Part shown: piece after piece, positions 8,623 through 18,169 of the stretch
How positions within the stretch are numbered: position 1 is the first letter of the stretch
Layout: every line of letters starts with the position of its first letter
NCBI RefSeq assembly: GCF_003425685.1
Contig: NZ_QJKM01000012.1
Location: forward strand, 183,128-247,127
Direction of reading: 5' to 3'
Length of the DNA: 64,000 nucleotides
From: Rhizobium terrae
GTDB taxonomy: Bacteria; Pseudomonadota; Alphaproteobacteria; Rhizobiales; Rhizobiaceae
Notes under the pieces: generated by a model
What the model was told of the DNA's origin: nothing
The model's database searches: none
Seen by the model: the letters and a program-made list of their open reading frames with translations, nothing else
Program-made: the position numbers and the translations under genes

Positions 8623-11600
8623 TTACGCCGCGAAGTGGAAGTGGTCGGCGGTGAGATGAGCCTTGTCGACATCGGTGATCGTCAATGTCGAACCATCGTC
8701 GAGCGTCAGTTCGGTGCCGAGGGCCGTATCGTGCAGCGATTCGGAAAGCTCGGAGAAGTCGGCAAAGTCGGTGGTCGAAAGCTCGATCACGTCGCCGGTG
8801 CCGAAGTCCATCACCGTGTCATGGTCGAAACCGGAGCGGAACACGAAAGTGTCTGCGCCAGCGCCGCCGGTCAATCGGTCGTTGCCCTTGTCGCCGATCA
8901 GGTAATCGTTGCCCGCATCGCCGAACAGGGTGTCGTTTCCGTCCCCACCGTTCAAGACGTCGTTGCCGACGCCGCCGAAAATGTAGTCGTTGCCTTCGCC
9001 ACCGTCGATGACGTCAGCTCCTGCCTGACCGAAAGTGTAGTCGTTGCCGCCATAGGCCGCGATGGCATCATCGCCATCGGTGCCGATGATCACGTTGGAG
9101 GTTTCCGTGCCGATGATCACGTTCTGCGGGCGGCCTTCACCATTGACGGTCAGCGTGAAGCTGCCGCTGTCGGTGACTGTGCCGTCGCTGACGGTATAGG
9201 ACAGGGTGACCGTCGCGGTCTCGCCGTCGTTGAGGCCCTCGAACAGGGTGCCCGGCGTGAAGGTCAGCTTGCCATCGACGATGGCGAACGCAGCCTTCGC
9301 GGCGTCTGCGGAGAGATCGAAGCCGGCCACGCCCTCAACGGCAAAACCTGTCAGCGACAGCGGATTGCCGTCGATATCCTGGTCGTTGCCGATGAGATCG
9401 AAGATCTTGGTTTCCTTCTCCAGGACGAAGCCCGTGTCGTCCACGGCCACCGGTCCGTCGTTGACGGCAGCGATCGCCAGGCTGACCACTTGCTCGACCA
9501 TGCCGCCATGTCCGTCGGAGACGACAACCGTGAAGCTGTCGGCGCCGTTGTAATTGGCAGCCGGATTGTAGTTCCACTTTCCGGTCGTCGCATCGAGCGA
9601 GACCGCGCCATGGGCCGGGCCAAAGCCGGTCTTGACGGCGTAGGTCAGCTGATCGCCGTCCGCGTCGGACGCCATGATCTGGCCGAGGATCTGCGTATCC
9701 TCGTTACCCGTGGCAGGCACAGGCGCCGTCACGATCGGGCCACGGTTGACGGCCGCAGCACCGATCGCGGAACCGACAAGCGTGGTGCCATCGGCAAACG
9801 AGATGACCTCGATGCCGCCACCGGCGAGCTGCCCCCTGAGGGTGACAGTCTCGGCGCCGAACTGCAGCTCTATGTCGGAGCCATGGCGGTGGATGACCAC
9901 ATCGCCCCGGGCTGCGTCATCGAGGAACAAGCGGTCCTGATCTCCGGTCTGGCCCGTGCCTTCGACGATCGTGTCGGAGCCAGAACCAGCGCTGTAGATG
10001 TAGGAGTCGGAACCGTTGCCGCCGGTGAGAACGTCATTACCTTCGCTGCCGTCGATCAGGTCGGCACCATCGCCGCCCTTGATCTCGTCATTGCCTTCGT
10101 TGCCGATCAGCGTGTCGTCGCCGGCGCCGCCGTCGATCTTGTCGTCGCCGAGGCCGCCGAGGATCGCATCTGCACCGGCATCACCGAACAGCTTGTCGTT
10201 GCCGCCAAGGCCCTGGATAACGTCGTCGCCGGCTGCGGCGATGATGATCTCGGCTTTTTCAGTACCGATCAGCACGTCGTTGCCTCCCGTGCCGACAATC
10301 TCCGGGTCTGTCGGAGGAACGACCGGACCGGTCTCCAGCGAAACCACCCTGACATTGTCATAGGACACGCCGCCATTGGCGCTCCAGTTGTAAAGGGCGA
10401 AGCTGCCGCTGTTGTGGCTGTGATCCTCGACCTTGTTTTCGAAGAGTGCCTCACCATCGAGGGTGACGTCGATGACGTGATCCTTGATGTCGACGCGCAA
10501 CTGCATTGCCTTGTTGATCGCATAGCGACCACCGGTGCGTGCCAGGATGGATTCGATGCCATCGACGATACGCGTCAGCTGGAACAGGCCGTTTTCGCTG
10601 TCGAGCTCGACCTTGTAGTAGTTCTTCGGATCCTGATAGTAGAACATCAGGCCCATCACGTCGTTGCCGCCGCCGATGAGATCAACCTCGACGGAGTAAT
10701 CCTTCCAGAACTGCACGTCCTCGCCCATGTAGAGCGCGTAGGCGCCCTTGCGCAGGATGTAGTCGCCGTCGCCGAGTGGGCTCCAGCCGCGATCCCACAG
10801 GTTGCCGCTGGTGGCGTTTCCGCCGTTGGTCAGCTGCTGCGAACGAACGTCGGCATTCTGGACGAGCTTGCCGTTTTCCAGGTGCCAGTTGGCGGCAACG
10901 CCGTTCTCGCCTTCGTTGAACAGACGCCAGCGTGCCAGCGAACTGAAGTCGTCCGTCATCAGCAGCTGATCCTGCCTGACGAGATCGACCTTGACGAGAT
11001 CGGTCGCAACCTTGCCGGCGCTATCGGTGATCTCGAGGGTTACGTCCTTGGTGGCGACAGGCAGATTGAACGTGGCATCCTTGCCTGTTGCGACTTCGAC
11101 GCCGTTCACCAGCCAGCGATAGCTGATGATGTCTTCGGTTCCGAAGGAAGCTCCGGCATGCAGGGTCACCTGAACGACACCATCGCCGTCCATGTCGAAG
11201 GCGCGGGCTTCGGCTTCGCCATGTGCGGTCAACGTGACCTTGTTTACCGTGACATTGTCGAAAGTGGCGGTGTCCTGGGTCTTGCTGATGATGCCGACAG
11301 TGCCCTTCGCCAGCGGGTTCGGGTCCGTTACCGGGCCGTTGAACACATCCTTGTCATTGAGCATGACACGGATTTCACCGTTGGTAACGACCACCCGCAA
11401 GTCGACTTCGTCGCCCATGATGATGCCGTGGGCCACAGTGGCAAGCACGGTCTCGACACCACCCTGCACCTTGACCAGCGTACGGGCATTGCCGTTGACG
11501 TCAAAGGTGACGCGGTAGTAGTTCTTCTGATCCTGGTAATGGAAGACCGCACCGATCTGGCCGGAATTGTCGTTGGTGCTGAGCGTGACATCGTAGACGT

Positions 11601-14067
11601 ATTCGCTCCACTGTTTGGCGCCGCTTTCATTCCAGACAAGGATGTTGGTACCGCTGTTGGTGAGATCCTTCAGCACGCCTTCGCCGTCCACTTCGCCGGA
11701 CTTCACCGTACCGACGACCTTGAGAGTCGTCGAGACGACGACGTCAGGTACGGACAGCTTGGCCGGTCCCCATGTTGCGGCAAGCTTGCCACCAGTGAAG
11801 TCGAACTGCGACGCACCCGCAATCGGAGCCGAAGAGATGCCGTCGGCATCAGCCTTGCCGAAGCCGGCGATCTCGGCAGCGGTCAGGGCGCGGTCGCTGA
11901 ACAGAACGCTGTTGACCTGACCGCGCGACGTGTCCGAACCGTCGTCGGAGAATAGCAGGACGCCCTTCGCCGGATCGATGTCGAAGCGTCCGCCACGATA
12001 GGTGTCGGTCTGCTGACCGACAAGCACGCCATCGATATACTTCTTGATGACGTAGCTGGTGTCTGCCTGCTTCTCGAACGAGAAGGCTACGCGCTGCCAC
12101 TCGCCATATTTGAAGTTGCCGTGATAGCGTTCCGAGATGCCGAGGCCGCCGGTGCCGTTGCCATGGTTCTCCAGATAAAATTCGGCGTCGTCGGTATTGG
12201 CCGGGTTAGTCTGGAAGAAGGCGAACCAGTCGGTTTCATTCGGAATCAGCACGTCCATGACGAACGTGTAGCTCGAGATCGGGCCTGCGGACGGCGTTCC
12301 TGCCGGCTGCAGTTCCATCTTGAGATATTGCTGGGCCGTATATTTCGGGAAGCTGAGGATTTCAGCATCGCCGCCGCTCATTGCCGGAACATTGAAATCG
12401 GCAGGCGTTCCAAACTGGGCGAGCTTCACATCCGTCGGCGCCGACCAGCCATTCGAGTTGCCGTCGTTGAAATTGTCGACGAGCAGCGTGCTGACACCTT
12501 TGACTGTGACCCGTACCTGGTCCACGCTGACATGGCCGCCGGCTTCGCTAACCTCGAGCGTCAGGACGTGCGAACCGCTGGTCAGATCCAGGGTCGGCTT
12601 TGCGCCGGTGGCTAGAACCTTTCCGTCTGCATCTTTCCAGGTGTAGGTGGCGTCGGTGCCGGTGGGGATGATGGAGGAAGAAGCATCGAGCGTGACGCTG
12701 GCAAGGTCATCCTCTCCGGCGTCGACCAACAGGTCGTGGCCGGCCTTTGCGAAGGCATGAACGACCGGAGCGGACATGTCCACGTCATGGAACTCTTCTT
12801 GGTGGCCGCGGTAGTAGCCGGTGAGGCCGTTGCGGTCCAGATCTTCCTTGACGCGATAGCCGTCGAGATAATCGTCGAAATTGGTGAAATAGGTCTCGGT
12901 ATAAACGGCGTTGTTGTCCGGATCGATGGTCAGCAGGCGAATGGCGCCGTTGCCGCCGTTGCTGCCCAGCGCTTCGTTGCCGTTACCGGTGATCTCGCGG
13001 GAGATACCGTTCTGATAGTTGACAAGCATCTGGAAGACAGGTTGGCCGCCGGCACCGTAGTCTACCTGGGTCTCGGCACCGTCGATGAAGTTGTGGCCGG
13101 AGAATACGAAGCTGATGTTCGGGTACTTGCTGACCAAGGCATCCCACATCTGGTCGCCATCGGAGGCGCCTTCAACGGAATTGCCGACGCCATAGGCCGG
13201 TCCGGCATTTTCGCCGGTGAGCTGCGGAGTGACCGGGCCGACACGTCCGTCGCCGGCCATATAGCCGTGCGTGGTGATCATCACGCGGTAGTCGAGATGA
13301 TCCTCGATGACCTCGCCGGCCCAGCGCAGCACGTCATCGCGCGGGCCGAATTCGAGCGAGAGCGACAGCCATTTGGTGCCATCCGGTGCGGTGAACGTCG
13401 CAAAGTTGTTGGCGAAGCTGTTCGGCTCCTTGTCGTAGACGCCGCCGAAGCCCGGCAGTTTCGACTGTTCCTCGACCGTGAAATATTTGCTGAGATTGTC
13501 GACGGAGCGATCCGCGGCACTGCCGCCGGTGCTGAGGTCGTGGTTGCCGGGCAGGATCGAATAAGCAATCTTTCCGTCGAGCTTGCGGAGCGCCTCCTCC
13601 GCAACCGCCCATTCGTTGGTATAGTTGTGCTGCGTGACGTCGCCGACATGGGTGACAAATTGAATGTTAAGGCTGTCCTTGTTGTCGACCAGCCATTGCG
13701 TCATGTCGCCGAACATATGGCTGATGTTCGCGTGATCGGTATAGTCCTGCGTGTCGGGCAGTACAGCGATCGTATAGGCGTTTTCACCGGCGACGCGCAC
13801 ACGGAAATCGTCGCTGACGGTCGAACCGTCCGGAGCGGTGGCGATGATGCGGATGTCGGAATGGCCGAGGTCACCGGAGGTGAGCGTCAGGATGCCATTG
13901 GAATCGACGGTTGTTGCAACTACGTCATCGTGGGTGCCTTTTACGGAAAAGGTGTAACCGGCACCGAATTTTTCGGTTAGATTGATCGACTGGGCGGCAG
14001 AGCCTTTCTTCATAAGCAAAGCGTTCACGGGCGTAACGCCGCCGGCAGCCAGAGTGGCATCAGACAT
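8623..14067 (-). CDS. Giant RTX-type secreted protein with calcineurin-like phosphoesterase domain
   Basis: 1814 residues from the ATG at 14067, chosen for its GGAGG ribosome site and MSDATLAAGG start. Residues ~97-340 are a metallophosphoesterase with D105-T-Q107, GD143, GNHD (174-177), H267 and SGHN (323-326). After a PKD-like segment come ConA/LamG-like domains at about 532-740, 765-940 and 1030-1240; the last two share YQDxKNYY-type blocks. A first RTX block lies at ~1259-1370, two cadherin/VCBS-like modules at ~1440-1640, and a second RTX block at ~1652-1746, ending in an ~80-residue secretion-signal region. There is no Sec signal peptide. It should leave through PrsDE directly downstream and act outside the cell on a phosphoester, possibly on polysaccharide or nucleic acid. 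Substrate unknown. Confidence 0.88.
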   Translation of the reverse strand: MSDATLAAGGVTPVNALLMKKGSAAQSINLTEKFGAGYTFSVKGTHDDVVATTVDSNGILTLTSGDLGHSDIRIIATAPDGSTVSDDFRVRVAGENAYTIAVLPDTQDYTDHANISHMFGDMTQWLVDNKDSLNIQFVTHVGDVTQHNYTNEWAVAEEALRKLDGKIAYSILPGNHDLSTGGSAADRSVDNLSKYFTVEEQSKLPGFGGVYDKEPNSFANNFATFTAPDGTKWLSLSLEFGPRDDVLRWAGEVIEDHLDYRVMITTHGYMAGDGRVGPVTPQLTGENAGPAYGVGNSVEGASDGDQMWDALVSKYPNISFVFSGHNFIDGAETQVDYGAGGQPVFQMLVNYQNGISREITGNGNEALGSNGGNGAIRLLTIDPDNNAVYTETYFTNFDDYLDGYRVKEDLDRNGLTGYYRGHQEEFHDVDMSAPVVHAFAKAGHDLLVDAGEDDLASVTLDASSSIIPTGTDATYTWKDADGKVLATGAKPTLDLTSGSHVLTLEVSEAGGHVSVDQVRVTVKGVSTLLVDNFNDGNSNGWSAPTDVKLAQFGTPADFNVPAMSGGDAEILSFPKYTAQQYLKMELQPAGTPSAGPISSYTFVMDVLIPNETDWFAFFQTNPANTDDAEFYLENHGNGTGGLGISERYHGNFKYGEWQRVAFSFEKQADTSYVIKKYIDGVLVGQQTDTYRGGRFDIDPAKGVLLFSDDGSDTSRGQVNSVLFSDRALTAAEIAGFGKADADGISSAPIAGASQFDFTGGKLAATWGPAKLSVPDVVVSTTLKVVGTVKSGEVDGEGVLKDLTNSGTNILVWNESGAKQWSEYVYDVTLSTNDNSGQIGAVFHYQDQKNYYRVTFDVNGNARTLVKVQGGVETVLATVAHGIIMGDEVDLRVVVTNGEIRVMLNDKDVFNGPVTDPNPLAKGTVGIISKTQDTATFDNVTVNKVTLTAHGEAEARAFDMDGDGVVQVTLHAGASFGTEDIISYRWLVNGVEVATGKDATFNLPVATKDVTLEITDSAGKVATDLVKVDLVRQDQLLMTDDFSSLARWRLFNEGENGVAANWHLENGKLVQNADVRSQQLTNGGNATSGNLWDRGWSPLGDGDYILRKGAYALYMGEDVQFWKDYSVEVDLIGGGNDVMGLMFYYQDPKNYYKVELDSENGLFQLTRIVDGIESILARTGGRYAINKAMQLRVDIKDHVIDVTLDGEALFENKVEDHSHNSGSFALYNWSANGGVSYDNVRVVSLETGPVVPPTDPEIVGTGGNDVLIGTEKAEIIIAAAGDDVIQGLGGNDKLFGDAGADAILGGLGDDKIDGGAGDDTLIGNEGNDEIKGGDGADLIDGSEGNDVLTGGNGSDSYIYSAGSGSDTIVEGTGQTGDQDRLFLDDAARGDVVIHRHGSDIELQFGAETVTLRGQLAGGGIEVISFADGTTLVGSAIGAAAVNRGPIVTAPVPATGNEDTQILGQIMASDADGDQLTYAVKTGFGPAHGAVSLDATTGKWNYNPAANYNGADSFTVVVSDGHGGMVEQVVSLAIAAVNDGPVAVDDTGFVLEKETKIFDLIGNDQDIDGNPLSLTGFAVEGVAGFDLSADAAKAAFAIVDGKLTFTPGTLFEGLNDGETATVTLSYTVSDGTVTDSGSFTLTVNGEGRPQNVIIGTETSNVIIGTDGDDAIAAYGGNDYTFGQAGADVIDGGEGNDYIFGGVGNDVLNGGDGNDTLFGDAGNDYLIGDKGNDRLTGGAGADTFVFRSGFDHDTVMDFGTGDVIELSTTDFADFSELSESLHDTALGTELTLDDGSTLTITDVDKAHLTADHFHFAA

Positions 14068-14129
14068 AATAAGCCTCCTGTTGAACAGATAAAATCCGTT
14101 CAAACTGTTGATTTCTAGATGAATTTTAG

Positions 14130-14150
14130 GCCCGCACCTTCAGTGCGGGC
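14130..14150 (-). promoter_or_regulatory. Leader hairpin upstream of RTX phosphoesterase gene
   Basis: GCCCGCAC (14130-14137) pairs perfectly with GTGCGGGC (14143-14150) around a 5-nt loop, 63 bp before the RTX start codon. No T-run follows on either strand, so it is not a standard terminator. If transcription starts upstream it would lie in the 5' leader. Confidence 0.45.
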
Positions 14151-14483
14151 ACTGCGTGTCGGATCGTCTTCGTAAGACGAAATGCAAAGCATCAACACTG
14201 GGCGGCCCGTGAGGTCAGGCCCGCGCTCGCTCTTCCGCCTGCGTCTTCGCCGGAAAACCGCATGAAATCGGCAGGACCAGACGAGCAATTGGGACGGCGG
14301 ATATCAGCGTTGCTGAATGGCTCAGCGAAGATTTGTGGATTGGCCCACAGGCCCCCCGTTCCAATGCACGGCATTCATCGGTAAGGCTGTGGCGGCAAGA
14401 AAAGAAACGTGCAATGTCATGGTAGGGGACCTTTTACGGCACGGACACATCGGCAATTTGGCTTACATAAAATGCTGGACTTT

Positions 14484-14497
14484 CTGGACTAGTCCAG
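14484..14497. promoter_or_regulatory. Perfect 14-bp palindrome, candidate GntR operator
   Basis: CTGGACTAGTCCAG is a perfect palindrome 52 bp before the GTG of the GntR gene. A further CTGGAC half-site lies just upstream at 14475-14480. The central CTAG and flanking GG/CC resemble operators of HutC/PhnR-type GntR proteins. Its position suits autoregulation and possibly control of the divergent RTX gene. Confidence 0.6.
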
Positions 14498-14548
14498 CGG
14501 CTTGAAGCTAGAAGTTTTCCGTGACGGCTTAATGACAAGGTAACCATT

Positions 14549-15343
14549 GTGAAAAAATTACCCGAGCAAGAGGGTGGCGAAAGCGCGAACACAAACGAGG
14601 GGATGCGCAAAGGCGGAATGGGGCGTGTAAAATCAATAAAATCGGTGCTCCAGGACAGGATCAGGGGCGGCATCTACGAAATGGGTCAACGGCTTCCTTC
14701 CGAGCGGCAATTGTGCCTCGAGTTCGAGACGTCGCGTGTCACGCTGCACGAGATCCTGATCCAACTCGAGACGGAAGGCCTCATCTACCGCGAGGAACGG
14801 CGCGGCTGGTTCGTGTCGCCGACGCGCTTCGTCTACAATCCGCAATCGCGCGGGCATTTCACGCTATCAGCGACGCAGCAGGGGCGCACGCCAAGCACAG
14901 TGGTCATCGATACGCGCATCGTGACTGCGCCACCGCGCGTCTGCGCATTGCTCGACATCCCTGAGGGTCAGCAGCTTGCTTGCATCCGCAGGGTGCGCTC
15001 GATCAATGGACGAGCGATTCTCTACGTCGAACACTATTTTTCCCCGGATGTTTTCCCCGGTTTGTTCGAGCGCGACCTTTCGGTATCACTGACCGAGCTT
15101 TACCGGGACGTCTACGGCTTCGACTACGGGCGGATGACGTACCAGATTATTCCCACGGCCGTGAGCGGCGACATAGCGGGCCTGCTTCGTGTTTCGAGCG
15201 GCAGCCCGGCATTGCTGGTGACCCGGGTCAATCACGCACGTGATGAAAGCGTCCGTGACTGCGACCTCGAATACTGGCGGCACGACGCCGTCCTGATTGA
15301 GGTTGACGTGGCAAATTCGTCGCCGCTGCCCTCAGACGAATAA
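14549..15343 (+). CDS. GntR-family regulator, HutC/UTRA subfamily
   Basis: 264 residues from a GTG start preceded by AAGG. Residues ~28-95 form the winged HTH: SIKSVLQDRIRGGIYEMGQR, then LPSERQL, then TSRVTLHEILIQLETEGLIY. Residues ~100-255 are a UTRA ligand domain, with 'RRVRSINGRAILYVEHYF' and a C-terminal strand around LLVTRVNHARD. UTRA regulators sense small metabolites such as sugar phosphates, histidine intermediates or phosphonates. It is divergent from the RTX phosphoesterase, and a perfect palindrome lies between them, so it may control secretion of that enzyme according to a phosphorylated ligand. The ligand is not deducible. Confidence 0.85.
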   Translation: MKKLPEQEGGESANTNEGMRKGGMGRVKSIKSVLQDRIRGGIYEMGQRLPSERQLCLEFETSRVTLHEILIQLETEGLIYREERRGWFVSPTRFVYNPQSRGHFTLSATQQGRTPSTVVIDTRIVTAPPRVCALLDIPEGQQLACIRRVRSINGRAILYVEHYFSPDVFPGLFERDLSVSLTELYRDVYGFDYGRMTYQIIPTAVSGDIAGLLRVSSGSPALLVTRVNHARDESVRDCDLEYWRHDAVLIEVDVANSSPLPSDE

Positions 15344-15530
15344 CAGATCATCTGGCGCGCATCTGGATGGTCGGAGCCACTGCAAGCGGCACGGACGGAA
15401 AGTATGATCTGATAGAGATGCGAACAGTGAGAAGTCGAGCAACAGACTGTTGCCGATCAGGCCAACAATCTGGTCGGCCTTCGTCTATCGCCGACCATCG
15501 TTGGGAAGGCGAGACAAACATCGCCTAAAA

Positions 15531-16326
15531 TCACGAGACTGAGTGACATAGTTGCAAAGCCTCGCCTACTGATGCGACATCCCCTTGAGCACAAGGAAGC
15601 AATCGAAGCTGGACGATCCCCAAGCCGGACAGCGCCAGATTCCTAGCTGTCATAGTATTATTGACGACACAGCGGGGCATCTGAGCTACCGCTTCCGTCT
15701 TCTCGCCATTCACCAAAGTCCACGTCGGACGGCCGTGTGGCGTATGCATGATGAGGTCATGAAGCTTCAAGTCATCGACTGTGCGGATTGCCCGAGCGCG
15801 CTCCAGATATCCAGGCGACGCATAAAGACCATACCGAAGCTCACCCAGCTTGCGGGCCGAAAGCTCTGAATCCTGGGAGTGGCCCGATGCGTATCGCGAC
15901 ATCGACACCTTCATGAACGATATCGATAAGTCGGTTGGTGTATTCTACTTCGACGGTCACTTTCGGCCTCAGACGCAAAAAATCGGCGATCCAGCCATCG
16001 ACGCGGGTCGTTCCGAATTCTGGGCCCGCTGTCACCTTGAGCCGTCCCTTCGACTCTTGGGTTCGCTGGGCTACCAAGGCTTCGGCTGCTTCGGCGGCTA
16101 GTATCGATGAGGCGCGTTCGAGATAGTCGCGTCCGACCTCAGCCACGCTGAGGTGCCGCGTCGATCGGTTCAAAAGACGGGCTCCCAGCTTTTCTTCCAT
16201 TCGTCGGACGATGCGGCTGACCCTAGCCTTGTCCGTCTCCAGCCACTCAGCTGCCGCGGTGAAAGATCCTTCCGTCACGACAGCGACGAAAGTCTGCATC
16301 TCGAGAAAGTCTATTGTTGTTGCCAT
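15531..16326 (-). pseudogene. LysR-family regulator, frameshifted
   Basis: An N-terminal frame from the ATG at 16326 (MATTIDFLEMQTFVAVV) gives a LysR winged HTH and part of the ligand domain, ending at DVAIRIGPLP then an out-of-family tail. A second frame continues exactly where a LysR would, from DSELSARKLGELRYGLYASP to the conserved LALSGLGIV near the C-terminus. Joining them needs one base fewer near 15870-15878 (plus-strand run TCCTGGGAG). After GLGIVQL the predicted tail also departs from the family and a second lesion near 15600 is possible. Either the gene is decaying or the assembly has indels. It would have been a solitary regulator. Confidence 0.75.
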
Positions 16327-16519
16327 AAACAACGGTCTGTCACTTTTGAGTAGGACTTTCAATCAGACCGCAACTGTCGCTGTTCGTCGGCACAGGTATA
16401 CGAAACCGAGCTAGCTCGCGGAGCCGTACTGGAACCTAAGCTCCACCTCTTTCTATCACATTGCAACCGCACCTAATCGGAAGCGGTGAAGAAACGACTC
16501 GTCTTCAATATGAAGCGAG

Positions 16520-16548
16520 GCCCGGCGGAGAGCCGGGCGCCCTTTTTT
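16520..16548 (+). terminator. Intrinsic terminator-like hairpin
   Basis: GCCCGGC (16520-16526) pairs with GCCGGGC (16532-16538) and is followed by GCCC and six T on the plus strand. No plus-strand gene lies directly upstream; the MFS gene converges on it from the minus strand and ends at 16576, and on that strand no T-run follows. It may be a relic or stop antisense transcription. Confidence 0.6.
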
Positions 16549-16575
16549 AAAAAAACCGGCTTTGAAACCGTGATG

Positions 16576-17961
16576 TTATGGGGAAAGTTCTTCCAGCGTC
16601 CGGCCTTTGGTTTCCACCGCGAACAATGCGGTGATGAGCGCACCGAGCAGCAGAAGCGCAGCGAATACCGCGAATACGTACTGGATGCCCATCGACGAGA
16701 GCAGGAACCCCGTCACGATCGGACCTGCCGAGGATCCCAGACGAAGCCACGCGCTTCCACTGCCCGTCCCGATGGCCCGAAGGCGTGTCGGGTAGATCTC
16801 CGCGGAATAGAGATACAGCGAGAACGTGACTGTCTGGACGATGGCATAGGCAAGGCCGGCCAGCACCAGGACCTGCACAGCAGACGTCGCGCCGAGCCAA
16901 GCCAGTATCGCAAGCGGGATGGGAGCGATCAGCAATGCCCCTGTATACCAGCGCTTGCGGCCGACTTTGTCGATGAGCAGAGCGCAGATCACCGCTGCGA
17001 TAACGCCGCCGACCGATGTTACGAACCCATAGAATATGCTGGTTTCGAGCGGAAGGTTGAAGGTCTGGCGATAAAGGGTGGGCAGCCAGGTGATCGTACC
17101 ATTGGCGACCAGATAGGCACAGAACCACATGGCCCATATGGAAAGCGTGCGCTTGAGATAGATGCCTTGGAAAAGTTCGCGCCAGTCGGTCGATTTCCGG
17201 GCGGGAGCGGCAACGAATTTGGGCTCCGGAAGTTCTCTCCCCGCAGCACGAGCGCTGTTCTCCAGCTTGGTGACGATGCGATTGGCCTCCTCGTAACGCC
17301 CGTTGGCAACGAGCCAACGGGGTGACTCGGTGAGGAACCAACGCAGCGGGATCATCAGCACGGCCGGGATCAGGCCGACAACGAACATGGCCTTCCAGCC
17401 GTAGAGCGGCACCATGAAGTAACCGATCAGGCCGGCTCCGACGAGGCCGAGCAGGAACATGACCTCATAGAGAAGGAAGAAGCGCCCGCGACCTTTCGAG
17501 GCGATCAACTCGTTGATGTAGGCGCTGGCGACCGGAACTTCACCGCCGGTGCCGATACCCTGGACGAAGCGAAACGCCATCATCGTTGCCGCACCGGCTG
17601 CAAAGAGGCAGGCGACGTCCATGCTGACGAAGAGCAGGATGGTAAAGAGAAGAACCTTGAGTCGGCCAATCTTCTCAGCAAGCCAGCCGAACAATACAGC
17701 GCCGATCAGCTGCCCCAGATACCCCATCGACAGGATCATGCCTGTCTGGCCGGGTGTCAGGCCCCATTCGCGCACGAGTACCGGCATAGCATAGGCGATA
17801 GCAATGACGGTGTAGCCATCGAAGAATGTCGCGGCGCCGACGATGTTGCGGGCCCAGAACACTTCTCGGGTGATGGGCAGCCGCTCCAGTCGCGCGCTTA
17901 TGTCTGCTTGCGGATCGATGACGGGCGTAGCGTCCGCCGTCATTCGCTGTTCCATGTTCAT
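16576..17961 (-). CDS. MFS transporter, metabolite/sugar:H+ symporter type
   Basis: A 461-residue inner-membrane carrier with twelve predicted helices. The conserved loop 2-3 motif is visible as GWLAEKIGRLKV, the post-helix-5 motif as FVQGIGTGGEVPVASAYINE and the mid-protein TESPRWLVANGRYEEA. A charged central loop (about 215-260) precedes the C-terminal half. GAGGAT ahead of the ATG supports the start. It lies downstream of the DHDPS-like gene on the same strand (244-bp gap), which suggests uptake of the acid or sugar acid handled by that aldolase. Sugar-porter and aromatic-acid carriers share these motifs, so the substrate remains open. Confidence 0.85.
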   Translation of the reverse strand: MNMEQRMTADATPVIDPQADISARLERLPITREVFWARNIVGAATFFDGYTVIAIAYAMPVLVREWGLTPGQTGMILSMGYLGQLIGAVLFGWLAEKIGRLKVLLFTILLFVSMDVACLFAAGAATMMAFRFVQGIGTGGEVPVASAYINELIASKGRGRFFLLYEVMFLLGLVGAGLIGYFMVPLYGWKAMFVVGLIPAVLMIPLRWFLTESPRWLVANGRYEEANRIVTKLENSARAAGRELPEPKFVAAPARKSTDWRELFQGIYLKRTLSIWAMWFCAYLVANGTITWLPTLYRQTFNLPLETSIFYGFVTSVGGVIAAVICALLIDKVGRKRWYTGALLIAPIPLAILAWLGATSAVQVLVLAGLAYAIVQTVTFSLYLYSAEIYPTRLRAIGTGSGSAWLRLGSSAGPIVTGFLLSSMGIQYVFAVFAALLLLGALITALFAVETKGRTLEELSP

Positions 17962-18169
17962 TTCATCCTCCCTCTGCCCGGCCCCTGGCTCTCCCGACCT
18001 GGCATGAACCTACGCGTTGAACATCTCGCTTCGGATCCACCGCATCCTGCAGGTGGCGGTCCGAAGGCGCGGCTCCTTCATGGGCGGAGGTGGCGGTTCA
18101 GCGTATCACATCTGGTGCCTTTGCAGAGCATCATTCCCTGATGCATCCGCAATCTCCCCCCACGAATAC

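Larger units (their letters stand above)
14068..14548. other. Divergent regulatory region between RTX phosphoesterase and GntR regulator
   Basis: 480 bp without a convincing gene. It holds the GGAGG site for the RTX gene, a perfect hairpin at 14130-14150 and a perfect palindrome at 14484-14497. A 62-codon plus-strand frame at 14317-14505 has no ribosome site and no recognisable product. Confidence 0.6.

Noticed and set aside
8494..11955. 1153-codon open frame on the plus strand opposite the RTX gene
   Set aside because: It is antisense to the repetitive, GC-rich RTX gene, shows the reverse image of its Gly/Asp repeats as Val/Ala/Asp runs, and has no family motif.
12736..13980. 414-codon plus-strand frame opposite the phosphoesterase domain
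   Set aside because: Antisense to a region with GNHD and SGHN metal motifs; no independent ribosome site or domain.
14317..14505. 62-codon frame upstream of the GntR gene
   Set aside because: No ribosome site, and it covers the palindromic operator region.
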